Part shown: piece after piece, positions 16,988 through 25,468 of the stretch
Layout of the letters: the number at the start of each line of letters is the position of its first letter
Numbering within the stretch: the stretch's first letter is position 1
NCBI RefSeq assembly: GCF_000814025.1
Contig: NZ_JWLL01000008.1
Span: 1-64,000, forward strand
Source of the DNA: Tateyamaria sp. ANG-S1
GTDB taxonomy: Bacteria > Pseudomonadota > Alphaproteobacteria > Rhodobacterales > Rhodobacteraceae
Direction: 5' to 3'
DNA: 64,000 nucleotides
The notes under the pieces: generated by a model
Seen by the model: the letters and a program-made list of their open reading frames with translations, nothing else
The model's database searches: none
What the model was told of the DNA's origin: nothing
Translations under genes and position numbers: made by a program

Positions 16988-18427
16988 ATGACCCAAGATA
17001 TCGCACCAATCAAAAAGGCCTACTACGACAGTCTGGCCAAAAAGGCGGACGGCCCCGTTCAAAAGGCCCTGAACATCCAGAACTGGAGCCCGGTGGACAG
17101 CGCCGGCATGGGTGATCTGTTCTGGTACTGGAACAACGCCGCGATCTTCAACACGGACACGTGGAACCAGTTCAACAACGTGATGCAGTACAATGAAGAC
17201 GGCTACCTGCAGACCACGGACGGTGCCGCGCTGAACACGGGCCTGTTCAACCTGTATATGGCCATGGCCTACAAACTGACGGACGCGGATCAGGCGACGC
17301 TGAACAAGGCCAACATGAACGCCGCCGGTATTCTGAACACCGTGGTGGGTGACTACACATCCATGTTCGGCGCAATTCCGGCCGACCACAGCGCCACGGC
17401 CACAGCCAAGCTGATCTATATCACAGAACAGATCCTGGGGTGGGGCGCGGATGGCTTGACCCTGGCGGAGTTCCGGACTTCGACGAACCCCACATCGCTT
17501 TTGCCCAACGCGCCTTTGGGGTCGGCCAAGCTGATCAGCGACTTTATGACATATCTGTCCCAGACGGATGCCGCTGCAACGGTTCAGAACGCCGTCAACA
17601 GCTACAACAGCCAGATCGCTCAATGTGCCAAGAACCTGAGCCCGACACCGGCGCAGGTGAAACCCGGCTGGATGTCGGCGGCGGACGTGACGGGTAAGAC
17701 GGCGATCCTGCCGTACCTCAACATCGCCGAACCGACGAGCACCATCCAGAATGGCCTGAACGGCAGTCAGGGTTTTGACATCGCCATGTCAGTGACCAAG
17801 GTCGACCAGTCGACGTCCCAGGTCTCTGTCGAAGGGGGTGCGGGTGTGTCCGGCTGGATTGACTGGTTCCATATCGGTGCGGGCGCCAGCGCAAGCTACA
17901 ATGCGTTCTCGTTCGACAGCAACGTGACGCAGGTTGATCTGAGCCTGAGCTTCAAGGGTGTGACCAAGTTTACCCCGCAGCTGTCGGCCAGTGCCTACAA
18001 CATCGGTACCGGTACGGGCTGGTGGAACCCGACGCTGATCAAGTCGGCCGCCAACCACGATCCGAGCGTGAGCGGTGTCGCATTCACCACACCCCAGTCC
18101 TACAATTTTGCCGAGGATGGCAACTTCGGTGTGCTGGATGTGCTGGCGATCTGTGACCTGCCGACCATAACTATGGTGTTCCACAACGCGAGCGAGCAGG
18201 AGTTCAAGTCGCACTTCTCGCAAGAAGCGCATTGGAGCGTCAGCTTCCTCGGCATTCCGCTCGGCGGCGGATCTGAAAGCTACGAGAGCTCGGTCTACAA
18301 GTACGACGCGACCAGCGGTACCGTGACTGTCACCATGACACCCCCGCCCGCTGTGATCCCGGGCAACATCCTGACTTCGCAGGCCTACGTCATCGGCGCA
18401 GACTGCGCATGGCCGGGCGCGAAGTAA
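16988..18427 (+). CDS. Unrecognised protein, paralog A of a tandem pair
   Basis: 479 residues with an AAGAGGAT ribosome-binding site. There is no signal peptide. The N-terminal half is helical with a conserved-looking MGDLFWYWNNAAIFNTDTW segment; the C-terminal half is beta-rich with Gly/Ser/Thr (VSVEGGAGVSGWIDWF, then NIGTGTGWWNPTLIKSA, ending SQAYVIGADCAWPGAK). The downstream protein (18530-20416) matches it at these three places. I do not recognise the family. A strong terminator follows, so it is probably expressed on its own and possibly highly. It is divergent from the regulator-containing group. Confidence 0.75.
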   Translation: MTQDIAPIKKAYYDSLAKKADGPVQKALNIQNWSPVDSAGMGDLFWYWNNAAIFNTDTWNQFNNVMQYNEDGYLQTTDGAALNTGLFNLYMAMAYKLTDADQATLNKANMNAAGILNTVVGDYTSMFGAIPADHSATATAKLIYITEQILGWGADGLTLAEFRTSTNPTSLLPNAPLGSAKLISDFMTYLSQTDAAATVQNAVNSYNSQIAQCAKNLSPTPAQVKPGWMSAADVTGKTAILPYLNIAEPTSTIQNGLNGSQGFDIAMSVTKVDQSTSQVSVEGGAGVSGWIDWFHIGAGASASYNAFSFDSNVTQVDLSLSFKGVTKFTPQLSASAYNIGTGTGWWNPTLIKSAANHDPSVSGVAFTTPQSYNFAEDGNFGVLDVLAICDLPTITMVFHNASEQEFKSHFSQEAHWSVSFLGIPLGGGSESYESSVYKYDATSGTVTVTMTPPPAVIPGNILTSQAYVIGADCAWPGAK

Positions 18428-18444
18428 GGGCGCCAGCTACGGTT

Positions 18445-18484
18445 CCACCCGGCGATCAGTGATGATTGCCGGGTGGTTTTTTTT
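18445..18484 (+). terminator. Rho-independent terminator
   Basis: A 9-bp GC-rich stem (CCACCCGGC / GCCGGGTGG) with a 14-base loop is followed by eight T residues, 18 bases after the stop of paralog A. A GTG start for paralog B at 18473 would lie inside this hairpin, which argues for the later ATG. Confidence 0.92.
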
Positions 18485-18529
18485 GACGCTATTCGTGGTT
18501 CCAATGATTTCGTAACGCGAGGTGGGCAG

Positions 18530-20416
18530 ATGCATGACCCGTACAACGCTTTGCGGCGGCCTCTTGCTTTATCCTTGAGGCTTTCGTCACCGGCGGCCCA
18601 ACACATCCAAGGCGGTCCGCAGAATGGCAAACAGAAAAAAACGGCCCCGACACCGCCCGAGTTCATGCCCGTCGATACCTCAGGTGTTGGAGAATTCCCC
18701 TGGCAATGGAACAACATGGGCACCTTCAATGCCCAGACATGGGCGTTTCTGAACACCTTTGCAGCGCGCGCGCCCAGCGGCATGCTGCGCCTGATCCCGG
18801 GGTTGACGACCTGGTACTACAACCTGATCAGCGCGACAGCTTATGTCTGGACGAAAGACGATCGGGCCCGGATCGATACGCATTTAAAGGACGCACGTGC
18901 CGCCCAGTCCCAGTTGATCCAGGCATATCAGTCTATGGTGTCGCCGATCAGTCCGGCAGACAAGCAAACCGCCGCAACGGCCCTTGGTCTGAACGCGGCA
19001 AGCACCCTCATTTACGTGGTCGATTACCAAATCGCCTATATCTGGAGTGGTCGCAAGGACAGCGGCCTCGCGCCGCTCACTGTGTCCGAGATTAGGGCGA
19101 CGCCCATGGACAGTCTGTTTACAGGCGCGCCAGCGGCAGTCCGCAAGGTTCTAAAGCCCTTGCTGGAGGCCGCGTTCCAAAATGAAGAGGCGTGGGCGGC
19201 CGAGATTGACAGTCTGTGGAATATGGGACGGGCCATTCGCCATGCCGCAGACAACACCTTTGCGCCCGGGGTCGCAAACGACAGCGGAATGTATACCATT
19301 GATCGAAGCGGGGTGACGGATGTGCGTCACAGTTTCACCGTTGCACCATCAACAGTAGAGATCGAAAACACCCTGTCTTCATCAAAGACAATCACCCAGT
19401 CGTTGTCGATGCGTGACGCTGGCAGCGGCAGCGCTCTTGTTTCGGTCGATGGGGCGCAGGCCGCACGTGTTCCGCAATCTGTGGTGAAGCTGCGCGCGCA
19501 TAAGGGGGCTCCAAAGGATGTCCTGGCGCATGACGGGGCAGGTGATCGTGCCGAGGTGCGCATCACCTATCACGGACCTGCAGAAATCACGGTGTCGGCA
19601 CAAGCGTTTGCCCCGACGCATGGGACCGGCTGGTATCTCGAAGCGCCGATCACCCAGGCGGCCCGGAACCAGTCGGGGACCACCAAAACGGGGTACCAGT
19701 TTCAGCTTCCGGTCGACACCGCCCAGCTTCAGGCGGCCGAGATGAGCCTTCTGCAAAGGCTGCTGGTCTGTCGCGCTATCACGTTCGAGGTCGTTTATCC
19801 CAACGGGGATCCTACGCGCCTGGCCAAAAGCATTCCGACCGGTCCAGGCTCCAGTGCGACGCTCATGGGTGATGTGCACGTTTCGGCAAATTCCAAACAT
19901 GCAGCGAAAGCCGCGATGCAGACCGATACACAGACCGGCGCGCCCAGTCTCGTTCTCAAGCTGGGCGAGGACGCGGCGGGAGGAGCGCCCGGTCCCTTGG
20001 CCTTTGTCATTGGGGCGCAGGTCCATCGCCCCTTTCCCACTTTGGACCCTGCGATGCGACGGAAGGCAAAGTTTCAACAGCTATTGGCGCTGCCGCCAAA
20101 CGCTGCTCCGGTTGCGACCGAACACACTTCGCCCGGGGACGCTCTTGTGGCCGTTTACGAAGGTATCTTCGGCACGATCACGTCTGCGCAGTTGCAACAT
20201 GCAGGGGTCAAGACGGCGCTCGACTATGTGCTCACCTATGTCCTCGGCACCCAATGGAGCGGGACGGCTGCGCGCCACGCTCCCCCGCTGACCGTTGCAC
20301 AGATGCGGTCCGCGCTTATGCTGCGCGCCCTGTTTCCAGAAATGCCGCTTGAAGGCGCGGATTTGTTGACTGAACTGCACGCCTTTCTCATGCAATTGCC
20401 CGCGCGCTCGTCCTAG
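18530..20416 (+). CDS. Unrecognised protein, paralog B of a tandem pair
   Basis: 628 residues from the ATG at 18530 with GGTGGG just upstream. It resembles paralog A: GVGEFPWQWNNMGTFNAQTW against MGDLFWYWNNAAIFNTDTW, a shared LTVSEIR / LTLAEFR helix, a shared GTGW[YW] motif and a shared A[FY]VIGA near the end of the A-like part. It has an additional C-terminal segment of about 130 residues. There, LDYVLTYVLGTQWSG and LTVAQMRSALM repeat its own earlier IYVVDYQIAYIWSG and LTVSEIRATPM, so one helical domain is duplicated internally. No signal peptide or catalytic motif recognised. Confidence 0.72.
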   Translation: MHDPYNALRRPLALSLRLSSPAAQHIQGGPQNGKQKKTAPTPPEFMPVDTSGVGEFPWQWNNMGTFNAQTWAFLNTFAARAPSGMLRLIPGLTTWYYNLISATAYVWTKDDRARIDTHLKDARAAQSQLIQAYQSMVSPISPADKQTAATALGLNAASTLIYVVDYQIAYIWSGRKDSGLAPLTVSEIRATPMDSLFTGAPAAVRKVLKPLLEAAFQNEEAWAAEIDSLWNMGRAIRHAADNTFAPGVANDSGMYTIDRSGVTDVRHSFTVAPSTVEIENTLSSSKTITQSLSMRDAGSGSALVSVDGAQAARVPQSVVKLRAHKGAPKDVLAHDGAGDRAEVRITYHGPAEITVSAQAFAPTHGTGWYLEAPITQAARNQSGTTKTGYQFQLPVDTAQLQAAEMSLLQRLLVCRAITFEVVYPNGDPTRLAKSIPTGPGSSATLMGDVHVSANSKHAAKAAMQTDTQTGAPSLVLKLGEDAAGGAPGPLAFVIGAQVHRPFPTLDPAMRRKAKFQQLLALPPNAAPVATEHTSPGDALVAVYEGIFGTITSAQLQHAGVKTALDYVLTYVLGTQWSGTAARHAPPLTVAQMRSALMLRALFPEMPLEGADLLTELHAFLMQLPARSS

Positions 20417-20425
20417 TCAGCTGCT

Positions 20426-21388
20426 TTAAGACCACTGCTTCATCGGTGTCAGCACCGCGACGGAAAAATACGCCTGATCATCGACATATTGCCTGTTCAC
20501 ATCCCATCCCGAACTGCGCGCCAAAGCGGCAAGCATTTGGGGGTCGTACTTGCGCGCAGCACTGACGTGGATCGCTTCTCCGTCGGCAAAGCTGATCACT
20601 TCGTTAGCCAAGGTCACGTGCTGGTCACGTTTCGACACCAGGTGCATGTCGATCCGCGCCAACGCTGCATTCCAGGTTGCGCGATAGTCGAAGGTGGAGG
20701 GGTCAAAGTCCGCATCCGCTTCCCGGTTCAGGCGGATCAGGATGTTGCCGATAAACTCTGCCGTCACACCCTGCGCGTCGTCATATGCGGCGACCAGTGT
20801 TGTGGTCTCCTTGATCATGTCAGCGCCAAGGACAAAGGCCCGGATGTCTGACCAGTCGCGCACGGCAGACAGTAGCGCTTGGGCGCGGGATGGCTCCAGA
20901 TTTCCAATGGTCGAGCCGGGAAAGAAGGCAACCTTTGGCACCGCTGTCAGCGCAGCTGTGAGCGCAACAGGCGCTGTGAAATCCGCAACGACCGGCACAA
21001 TGTCGAGCGTGGGGTAGCGATGGCGCAAGTCCTCAGCCGTCTCGAAAAGGAAGTCGCGCGAGATGTCGATGGGGGCATATGTCCCGATATGTCCACCAGC
21101 ATCCAGAAGCGTCCGTGTCTTGACAGACGCGCCTGACCCAAGCTCCAGCAGCGCGCCGCCCGTGGGCACTGTTGCTGCGAGTGCGTCGGCATTGTCCCGC
21201 AGGATGCCCGCCTCGGTCCGTGTGGGATAGTATTCGGGCAGGCGGGTGATCTCTTCAAACAGGGCACTGCCGCGATGATCATAAAGCCACTTGGGGCTCA
21301 GCGTCTTTTGCCGGGCGGTCAGGCCAGCCAGCGCATCTGCAACCAGTGCGTCGTTGCGGTCCTGAATTCGGGTTCCACCGTCCATCAT
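20426..21388 (-). CDS. egtD: L-histidine N-alpha-methyltransferase EgtD
   Basis: 320 residues. It trimethylates histidine to hercynine with S-adenosylmethionine, the first step of ergothioneine synthesis. The SAM-binding motif LLELGSGASVKTRTLLD, the N-terminal KWLYDHRGSALFEEITRLPEYYPTRTE region (given here only as a landmark at residues 33-59) and FFPGSTIGNLEP are typical. The ATG overlaps the egtB stop as ATGA, so the genes are translationally coupled. Length normal for the family. Confidence 0.93.
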   Translation of the reverse strand: MMDGGTRIQDRNDALVADALAGLTARQKTLSPKWLYDHRGSALFEEITRLPEYYPTRTEAGILRDNADALAATVPTGGALLELGSGASVKTRTLLDAGGHIGTYAPIDISRDFLFETAEDLRHRYPTLDIVPVVADFTAPVALTAALTAVPKVAFFPGSTIGNLEPSRAQALLSAVRDWSDIRAFVLGADMIKETTTLVAAYDDAQGVTAEFIGNILIRLNREADADFDPSTFDYRATWNAALARIDMHLVSKRDQHVTLANEVISFADGEAIHVSAARKYDPQMLAALARSSGWDVNRQYVDDQAYFSVAVLTPMKQWS

Positions 21389-22647
21389 GCAACGTCCCGT
21401 GCAAGGCGCAGGCCCATCATCTGCCAGCGTTGATGCGGGTAGAAGAACGTGCGGTATGTCGCCCGCATCTGTTCACGCGGTGTCGCGCAGGATCCGCCGC
21501 GCAAGACGCGCTGGTTGACCATGAACTTGCCGTTGTATTCGCCCAACGCACCTTCCGGCGGTCTGAAGCCAGGGTAGGGCGCAAAGTCCGACGCCGTCCA
21601 TTCCCAGACATCCCCCCAGATCCCTGACCCCGGCAAGGGGCGCAGCGCACCGGTGGTGTCCGCATCGCCCATCAGGTTACCTGTGATCGGGATGTCGCGG
21701 AATGCAACTTCGTGTTCGGCTTCTGTTGGCAAACGGCACCCGGCCCAGCGGGCAAAGGCATCCGCCTCGTAGTAGCTGACATGGACCACCGGCGCGTCCA
21801 GCGCGACGGGTTGCGGTCCGCGCAATGTATAGGTCCACCATTCACTATCCTGCTGCCACCAGTAGAGCGGGTGTTCCCACCCCTCGCGCAGGGCAACGGC
21901 GTGCCCTTCCATCAGCCAGTGCCGGGTATCCTCATAGGCACCGTCCTGCATGAAGGCGATCCATTCCCGGTTGGTGACAGGGCGGTCGGCAATCTCGAAT
22001 GGGTGCAGGTAGGTTTTGTGCCGCGGCCCTTCACAATCGTAGGCAAAGCCGGGGCTATCATGGCCGATGTCTACCAGACCACCCCCGTGGCGGCTAAAGG
22101 CCAGCGGCACTTCCTGGGTCACGGGAAGCGGTTCGGGGTCCTTGTAGACCGGCAGCAACGGATTGAAGCTGAGGCCGTGCAGAAGGTCGGTGACCAGCAA
22201 CTCCTGATGCTGCATTTCGTGATGGCACCCCAGCTCCACAAGCGCCGCAATGTCGTCGCCATCGTCGCGCCCTGCATTCAGCAGATCGGTCAGACTGTTC
22301 TCCACATGCTTGCGATAGGACCGCACCGCCTCTCCACCCGGGCGCGAGACAAGCCCACGGCGATCACGCGCGTGTCTGGGCCCGGCTTGCGTGTAGTAGG
22401 AGTTGAACAGAAAAGCGAAACGGTCGTCAGGCGAAGTATATTCCGGCAGGCGCGGTTTCAGGATGAACTCCTCGAAAAACCACGTGGTGTGCGCAAGGTG
22501 CCACTTGGCGGGCGAGGCATCTTCCATGCTTTGCAGCATTGTGTCCTCGGGGCTGAGCGGTGCAGCCAGCGCGTCGGTGCGTGCGCGGGTGCGCTCGAAA
22601 AGATCCATGGCTTGGGGTGGGGCCAGGGGGGCCGTGAGTGCTGACAT
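21385..22647 (-). CDS. egtB: Ergothioneine biosynthesis sulfoxide synthase EgtB
   Basis: 420 residues from the ATG at 22647, with AGGAAC upstream; a longer frame to 22788 lacks family similarity. The N-terminal DinB-like helical domain carries the iron ligands (HLAHTTWFFEEF, then LGCHHEMQHQELL). The C-terminal FGE-sulfatase domain includes RPVTNREWIAFM, WEWTASDFAPYPGF and VLRGGSCATP. It joins a thiol donor to hercynine using oxygen. It forms an operon with egtD. Confidence 0.93.
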   Translation of the reverse strand: MSALTAPLAPPQAMDLFERTRARTDALAAPLSPEDTMLQSMEDASPAKWHLAHTTWFFEEFILKPRLPEYTSPDDRFAFLFNSYYTQAGPRHARDRRGLVSRPGGEAVRSYRKHVENSLTDLLNAGRDDGDDIAALVELGCHHEMQHQELLVTDLLHGLSFNPLLPVYKDPEPLPVTQEVPLAFSRHGGGLVDIGHDSPGFAYDCEGPRHKTYLHPFEIADRPVTNREWIAFMQDGAYEDTRHWLMEGHAVALREGWEHPLYWWQQDSEWWTYTLRGPQPVALDAPVVHVSYYEADAFARWAGCRLPTEAEHEVAFRDIPITGNLMGDADTTGALRPLPGSGIWGDVWEWTASDFAPYPGFRPPEGALGEYNGKFMVNQRVLRGGSCATPREQMRATYRTFFYPHQRWQMMGLRLARDVA

Positions 22648-22866
22648 GGCGGGACGTTCCTGTTGTGGCGGCATCGGTCTTTTGTCGCACCAACAGATGA
22701 CAGGAATTGGCGGCAGAGCCACCGGGTCACACGCAAACGTGTATTTGGTTAATCTCTTGCGCAACAAGATGCTGAGCATCCGCCGCACATTCGCAACGGC
22801 CCGCGTATCAAGGCGCCAAACGAGCTGTCTCGGGACGCGGAGCCTTATACTTTGTTCCGACGGGTC

Positions 22867-23835
22867 CTAGCGGGTTGGCACGCTGCGTGCTTGATCACCA
22901 GACAGGTAGTCTGCGCTCGACCTGCCATCGCCGGGCCGCAAAAGCGATGCACGCTGTCCCTGCATTTCGGGCAGCAGGACGGCCCGTCGGGCGACAAAGC
23001 GGCCCGTGTAGGGCCCAAAGTAAACGGCGCGCGTGTTGGCAAAGCCGCCCAGTTGCAGGCGCTGGTCAAAGCTGTGCCCCAGACCGGCCAAGCGGAAACC
23101 CGGTGCCGAGGCGACCGGCTCAAGATATCCCTCGACAGACAGTTGCCGTAGCGTGTTGCCGCCTTCGCGGAAGCGCCCAAAGCGCAGGGATGTCACCTGC
23201 AGACGACCATGGGTGAATTCACCCCGCGCGACGACAAATTGCCCGGAGATCAGGCTTCTGCCGCGCGGCGGTGCCAGCGGTGTCTGCCCAATGCGCCATC
23301 CTTCACCGGCGGAGCCTTCCAGCACACCAGCGACGACATCATCGGTTTCGGCACTCTGCTGCAAGAGGCTGGCGCGGACCGAGCCGTCCTCTTGCCAGAT
23401 GCCGCCGATGGTCACGCGGTCGCCTGCATGTGCGGCCAATCCCGCAACGCCCTCAACGGGTGTGCTGTTGACGGTAAAGCCTATGCCCTGGCGCAGCAGA
23501 ACCCCTGTCAGCGGATCGTCAATATCTATCCGCTGCGCCTCGAACCGGCCAAGGCGCGCGCGGGCCAGCATGGTAAGCGTGCGTCCCGGCACCAGCAGGC
23601 TCTCGTTGGCACGTCGGTTGGCAGCAAAGACACGGGTTGTCGATGTCACCTCGACCCGCAAACCGTTGATCAGGACACTGCCGCTGCCCGTCATAAGGCC
23701 GACAATCCCCGTCCCGCCGATACCGCCCTCGAACGGGTCGTCGCCAAGTTGTGCAGATGGAATGGCCGGGGCACAAGCGCCAAGCGCACCCGCACCCAAG
23801 AGCCCAAGCGTGTGCCGTCTGGTCAGTTGTGTCAC
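22867..23835 (-). CDS. DUF5666-type exported protein
   Basis: 322 residues. The N-terminus MTQLTRRHTLGLLGAGALGACAP looks like a Tat-like/lipoprotein signal (RR motif, then LGAC lipobox). Repeated small beta units (VLINGLRVEVTSTTRVF; DRVTIGGIWQEDGSVRAS; GYLEPVA) fit DUF5666. Function is unknown; probably a periplasmic or surface-anchored protein. It starts 5 bases after the DUF6502 gene, so they form an operon. Confidence 0.78.
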   Translation of the reverse strand: MTQLTRRHTLGLLGAGALGACAPAIPSAQLGDDPFEGGIGGTGIVGLMTGSGSVLINGLRVEVTSTTRVFAANRRANESLLVPGRTLTMLARARLGRFEAQRIDIDDPLTGVLLRQGIGFTVNSTPVEGVAGLAAHAGDRVTIGGIWQEDGSVRASLLQQSAETDDVVAGVLEGSAGEGWRIGQTPLAPPRGRSLISGQFVVARGEFTHGRLQVTSLRFGRFREGGNTLRQLSVEGYLEPVASAPGFRLAGLGHSFDQRLQLGGFANTRAVYFGPYTGRFVARRAVLLPEMQGQRASLLRPGDGRSSADYLSGDQARSVPTR

Positions 23836-23840
23836 TGGTC

Positions 23841-24683
23841 CTAGGCCTTTTCGTCTGTGTCGGCGTCTGCCGCGTCTTCTCGGTAGAAGTAAATGCCCAG
23901 CCGGTAGCGTTGTCGAGGGCCCTCTGCATCCTGCGTCTCACGACGCAGCTCGCTGGATTGCCGATTGAGGTCTTCCAGCAACTCTTGCGCCTTGGCCCGC
24001 GCCGCCGCCTCGACGGCGTCTACAGCATCTGGCGGCAATTGGTTGTAGAACACGGCCCGCTCGAAAAAGGGGGGCGTATCGGCCAGCAGGTTCTCGGTTG
24101 CGGCCGCGAGGTGGTCACCGACATTGGCGGCAAAGAACGCCTCCTTGGCGTGCGTCGACCCTGTTCCAACGACCGCTTCCGTTTTAAGCTTAAGCATCCC
24201 GTCCGCCGTCTCGCGCACAAGTTCCGCATGCAGCAACTCGTCCAAAACAGTTCGGGGCCGCACGTCGCGATTGACCGAGCGCACCAGCGTTTCAAAGTCG
24301 GGGCTGTCAGTGGCCTGCCGTGGTAACAGTCGGGGCGTGCCGTTGTCGCTGAATTCCGGCGCAGACATCCACTGCCCGACAACGGTTGCCAACAGTGCGC
24401 TCTTGCGGCGGCTTTGACCCGTCTCATCAGGCCCTTCGGCCTTGATCGTGCGAATATCCTTGCGGTGTACCCCGGTCAGCAGGGCGATGCGGCTGTCGGT
24501 CAAAGGTTTGTCATCAAGCCGAAATGACTCCTCCGCCACCTCGACATAGACCCGTTTCAGCAGCCCGTAGACCACCGGCGCGGTCAGACCGCGCGCAATC
24601 ATCGTGCGCACCAATGGGCGTAATAACCCCCTGAGAACACGCAGAAATGCATCTGATGCACTGGTTTGCTCGCTTCTTGCCAT
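23841..24683 (-). CDS. DUF6502 family protein
   Basis: 280 residues from the ATG at 24683 ([18 protein letters not shown]). The N-terminal part ([36 protein letters not shown]) looks like a winged-helix segment in which a short basic helix follows a turn; I assign DUF6502. A cytoplasmic, perhaps regulatory protein. It is directly followed by the DUF5666 gene and is divergent from the fasciclin gene. Confidence 0.75.
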   Translation of the reverse strand: MARSEQTSASDAFLRVLRGLLRPLVRTMIARGLTAPVVYGLLKRVYVEVAEESFRLDDKPLTDSRIALLTGVHRKDIRTIKAEGPDETGQSRRKSALLATVVGQWMSAPEFSDNGTPRLLPRQATDSPDFETLVRSVNRDVRPRTVLDELLHAELVRETADGMLKLKTEAVVGTGSTHAKEAFFAANVGDHLAAATENLLADTPPFFERAVFYNQLPPDAVDAVEAAARAKAQELLEDLNRQSSELRRETQDAEGPRQRYRLGIYFYREDAADADTDEKA

Positions 24684-24818
24684 ACATCGAGAATATCGCG
24701 CGTGGAATTTTTTTCCACGCAAATCCTTGAAATCTGCGGGGGCTGCGTCATTTCGCCATGTGTGGGAAATATTCCCACATGCAATGACCAGCCCCGCGCC
24801 ACCATCAGGAGATCAACC

Positions 24819-25307
24819 ATGAAACGCCGTTCCTTTATGAAGATGACCGCCGTCGGCGCGGCCCTTGCCACCCTTGGCGCCTGTGCCGAGATGAACACGC
24901 AGCCCGACATCGTCGATACGGCGATTGCCGCAGGCTCGTTCAACACGCTCGTTGCGGCCGTGCAAGCCGCCGACCTTGTCGATACGCTGAAAAGTCCCGG
25001 CCCCTTCACCGTCTTCGCCCCGACAGATGAAGCTTTTGCCGCATTGCCCGCAGGCACCGTGGAAAACCTGCTCAAGCCCGAAAACAAGGACCAGTTGGTC
25101 AGCATCCTGACCTATCACGTCCTGCCCGGGCAGACGTTGTCCTCTGATCTGGCCGGTCAGCGCCTGAGCGTGGCGACCGTCAACGGCGCCAACGTCCATA
25201 TCGACGGACGCAACGGTGTGAAGGTCGAGAAATCGAACGTAATCCAGGCAGACATCCTGACCTCAAACGGCGTGATCCACGTGATCGACCGCGTTCTCAT
25301 TCCCTGA
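24819..25307 (+). CDS. Fasciclin-domain lipoprotein
   Basis: 162 residues from the ATG at 24819 behind CAGGAGA. The signal peptide ends in a lipobox (LGAC, Cys at about residue 22). A single FAS1 domain follows, with both conserved boxes: [19 protein letters not shown] and the C-terminal [13 protein letters not shown]. Such proteins are membrane-anchored adhesion or stress proteins; the exact role is not known. A terminator lies 65 bases downstream, so it is monocistronic. Confidence 0.92.
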   Translation: MKRRSFMKMTAVGAALATLGACAEMNTQPDIVDTAIAAGSFNTLVAAVQAADLVDTLKSPGPFTVFAPTDEAFAALPAGTVENLLKPENKDQLVSILTYHVLPGQTLSSDLAGQRLSVATVNGANVHIDGRNGVKVEKSNVIQADILTSNGVIHVIDRVLIP

Positions 25308-25371
25308 TCGCCCCCCAGGTTCTCAGGGTGGATGCCGCGCCTTTTCCGCAAACGGGCGCTGGCATCGCAGG

Positions 25372-25406
25372 CGGCGGCTTTGGTGTGAAACCGAAGCCGT
25401 CGTTTT
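25372..25406 (+). terminator. Rho-independent terminator
   Basis: A 13-bp stem (CGGCGGCTTTGGT / ACCGAAGCCGTCG, two wobble pairs) with a GTGAA loop is followed by TTTTGCTTTT. It ends the fasciclin transcript. Confidence 0.8.
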
Positions 25407-25468
25407 GCTTTTGCATCCCGCGTCGTGGCGTAGGACGGTGTCCATGAACACAGGACAAAGGGTGCATC

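Noticed and set aside
16706-17623. A 306-codon N-terminal extension of the minus-strand gene at 16058
   Set aside because: It runs antisense through paralog A, has shadow-like composition and the family-like part begins at the ATG cluster at 16705.
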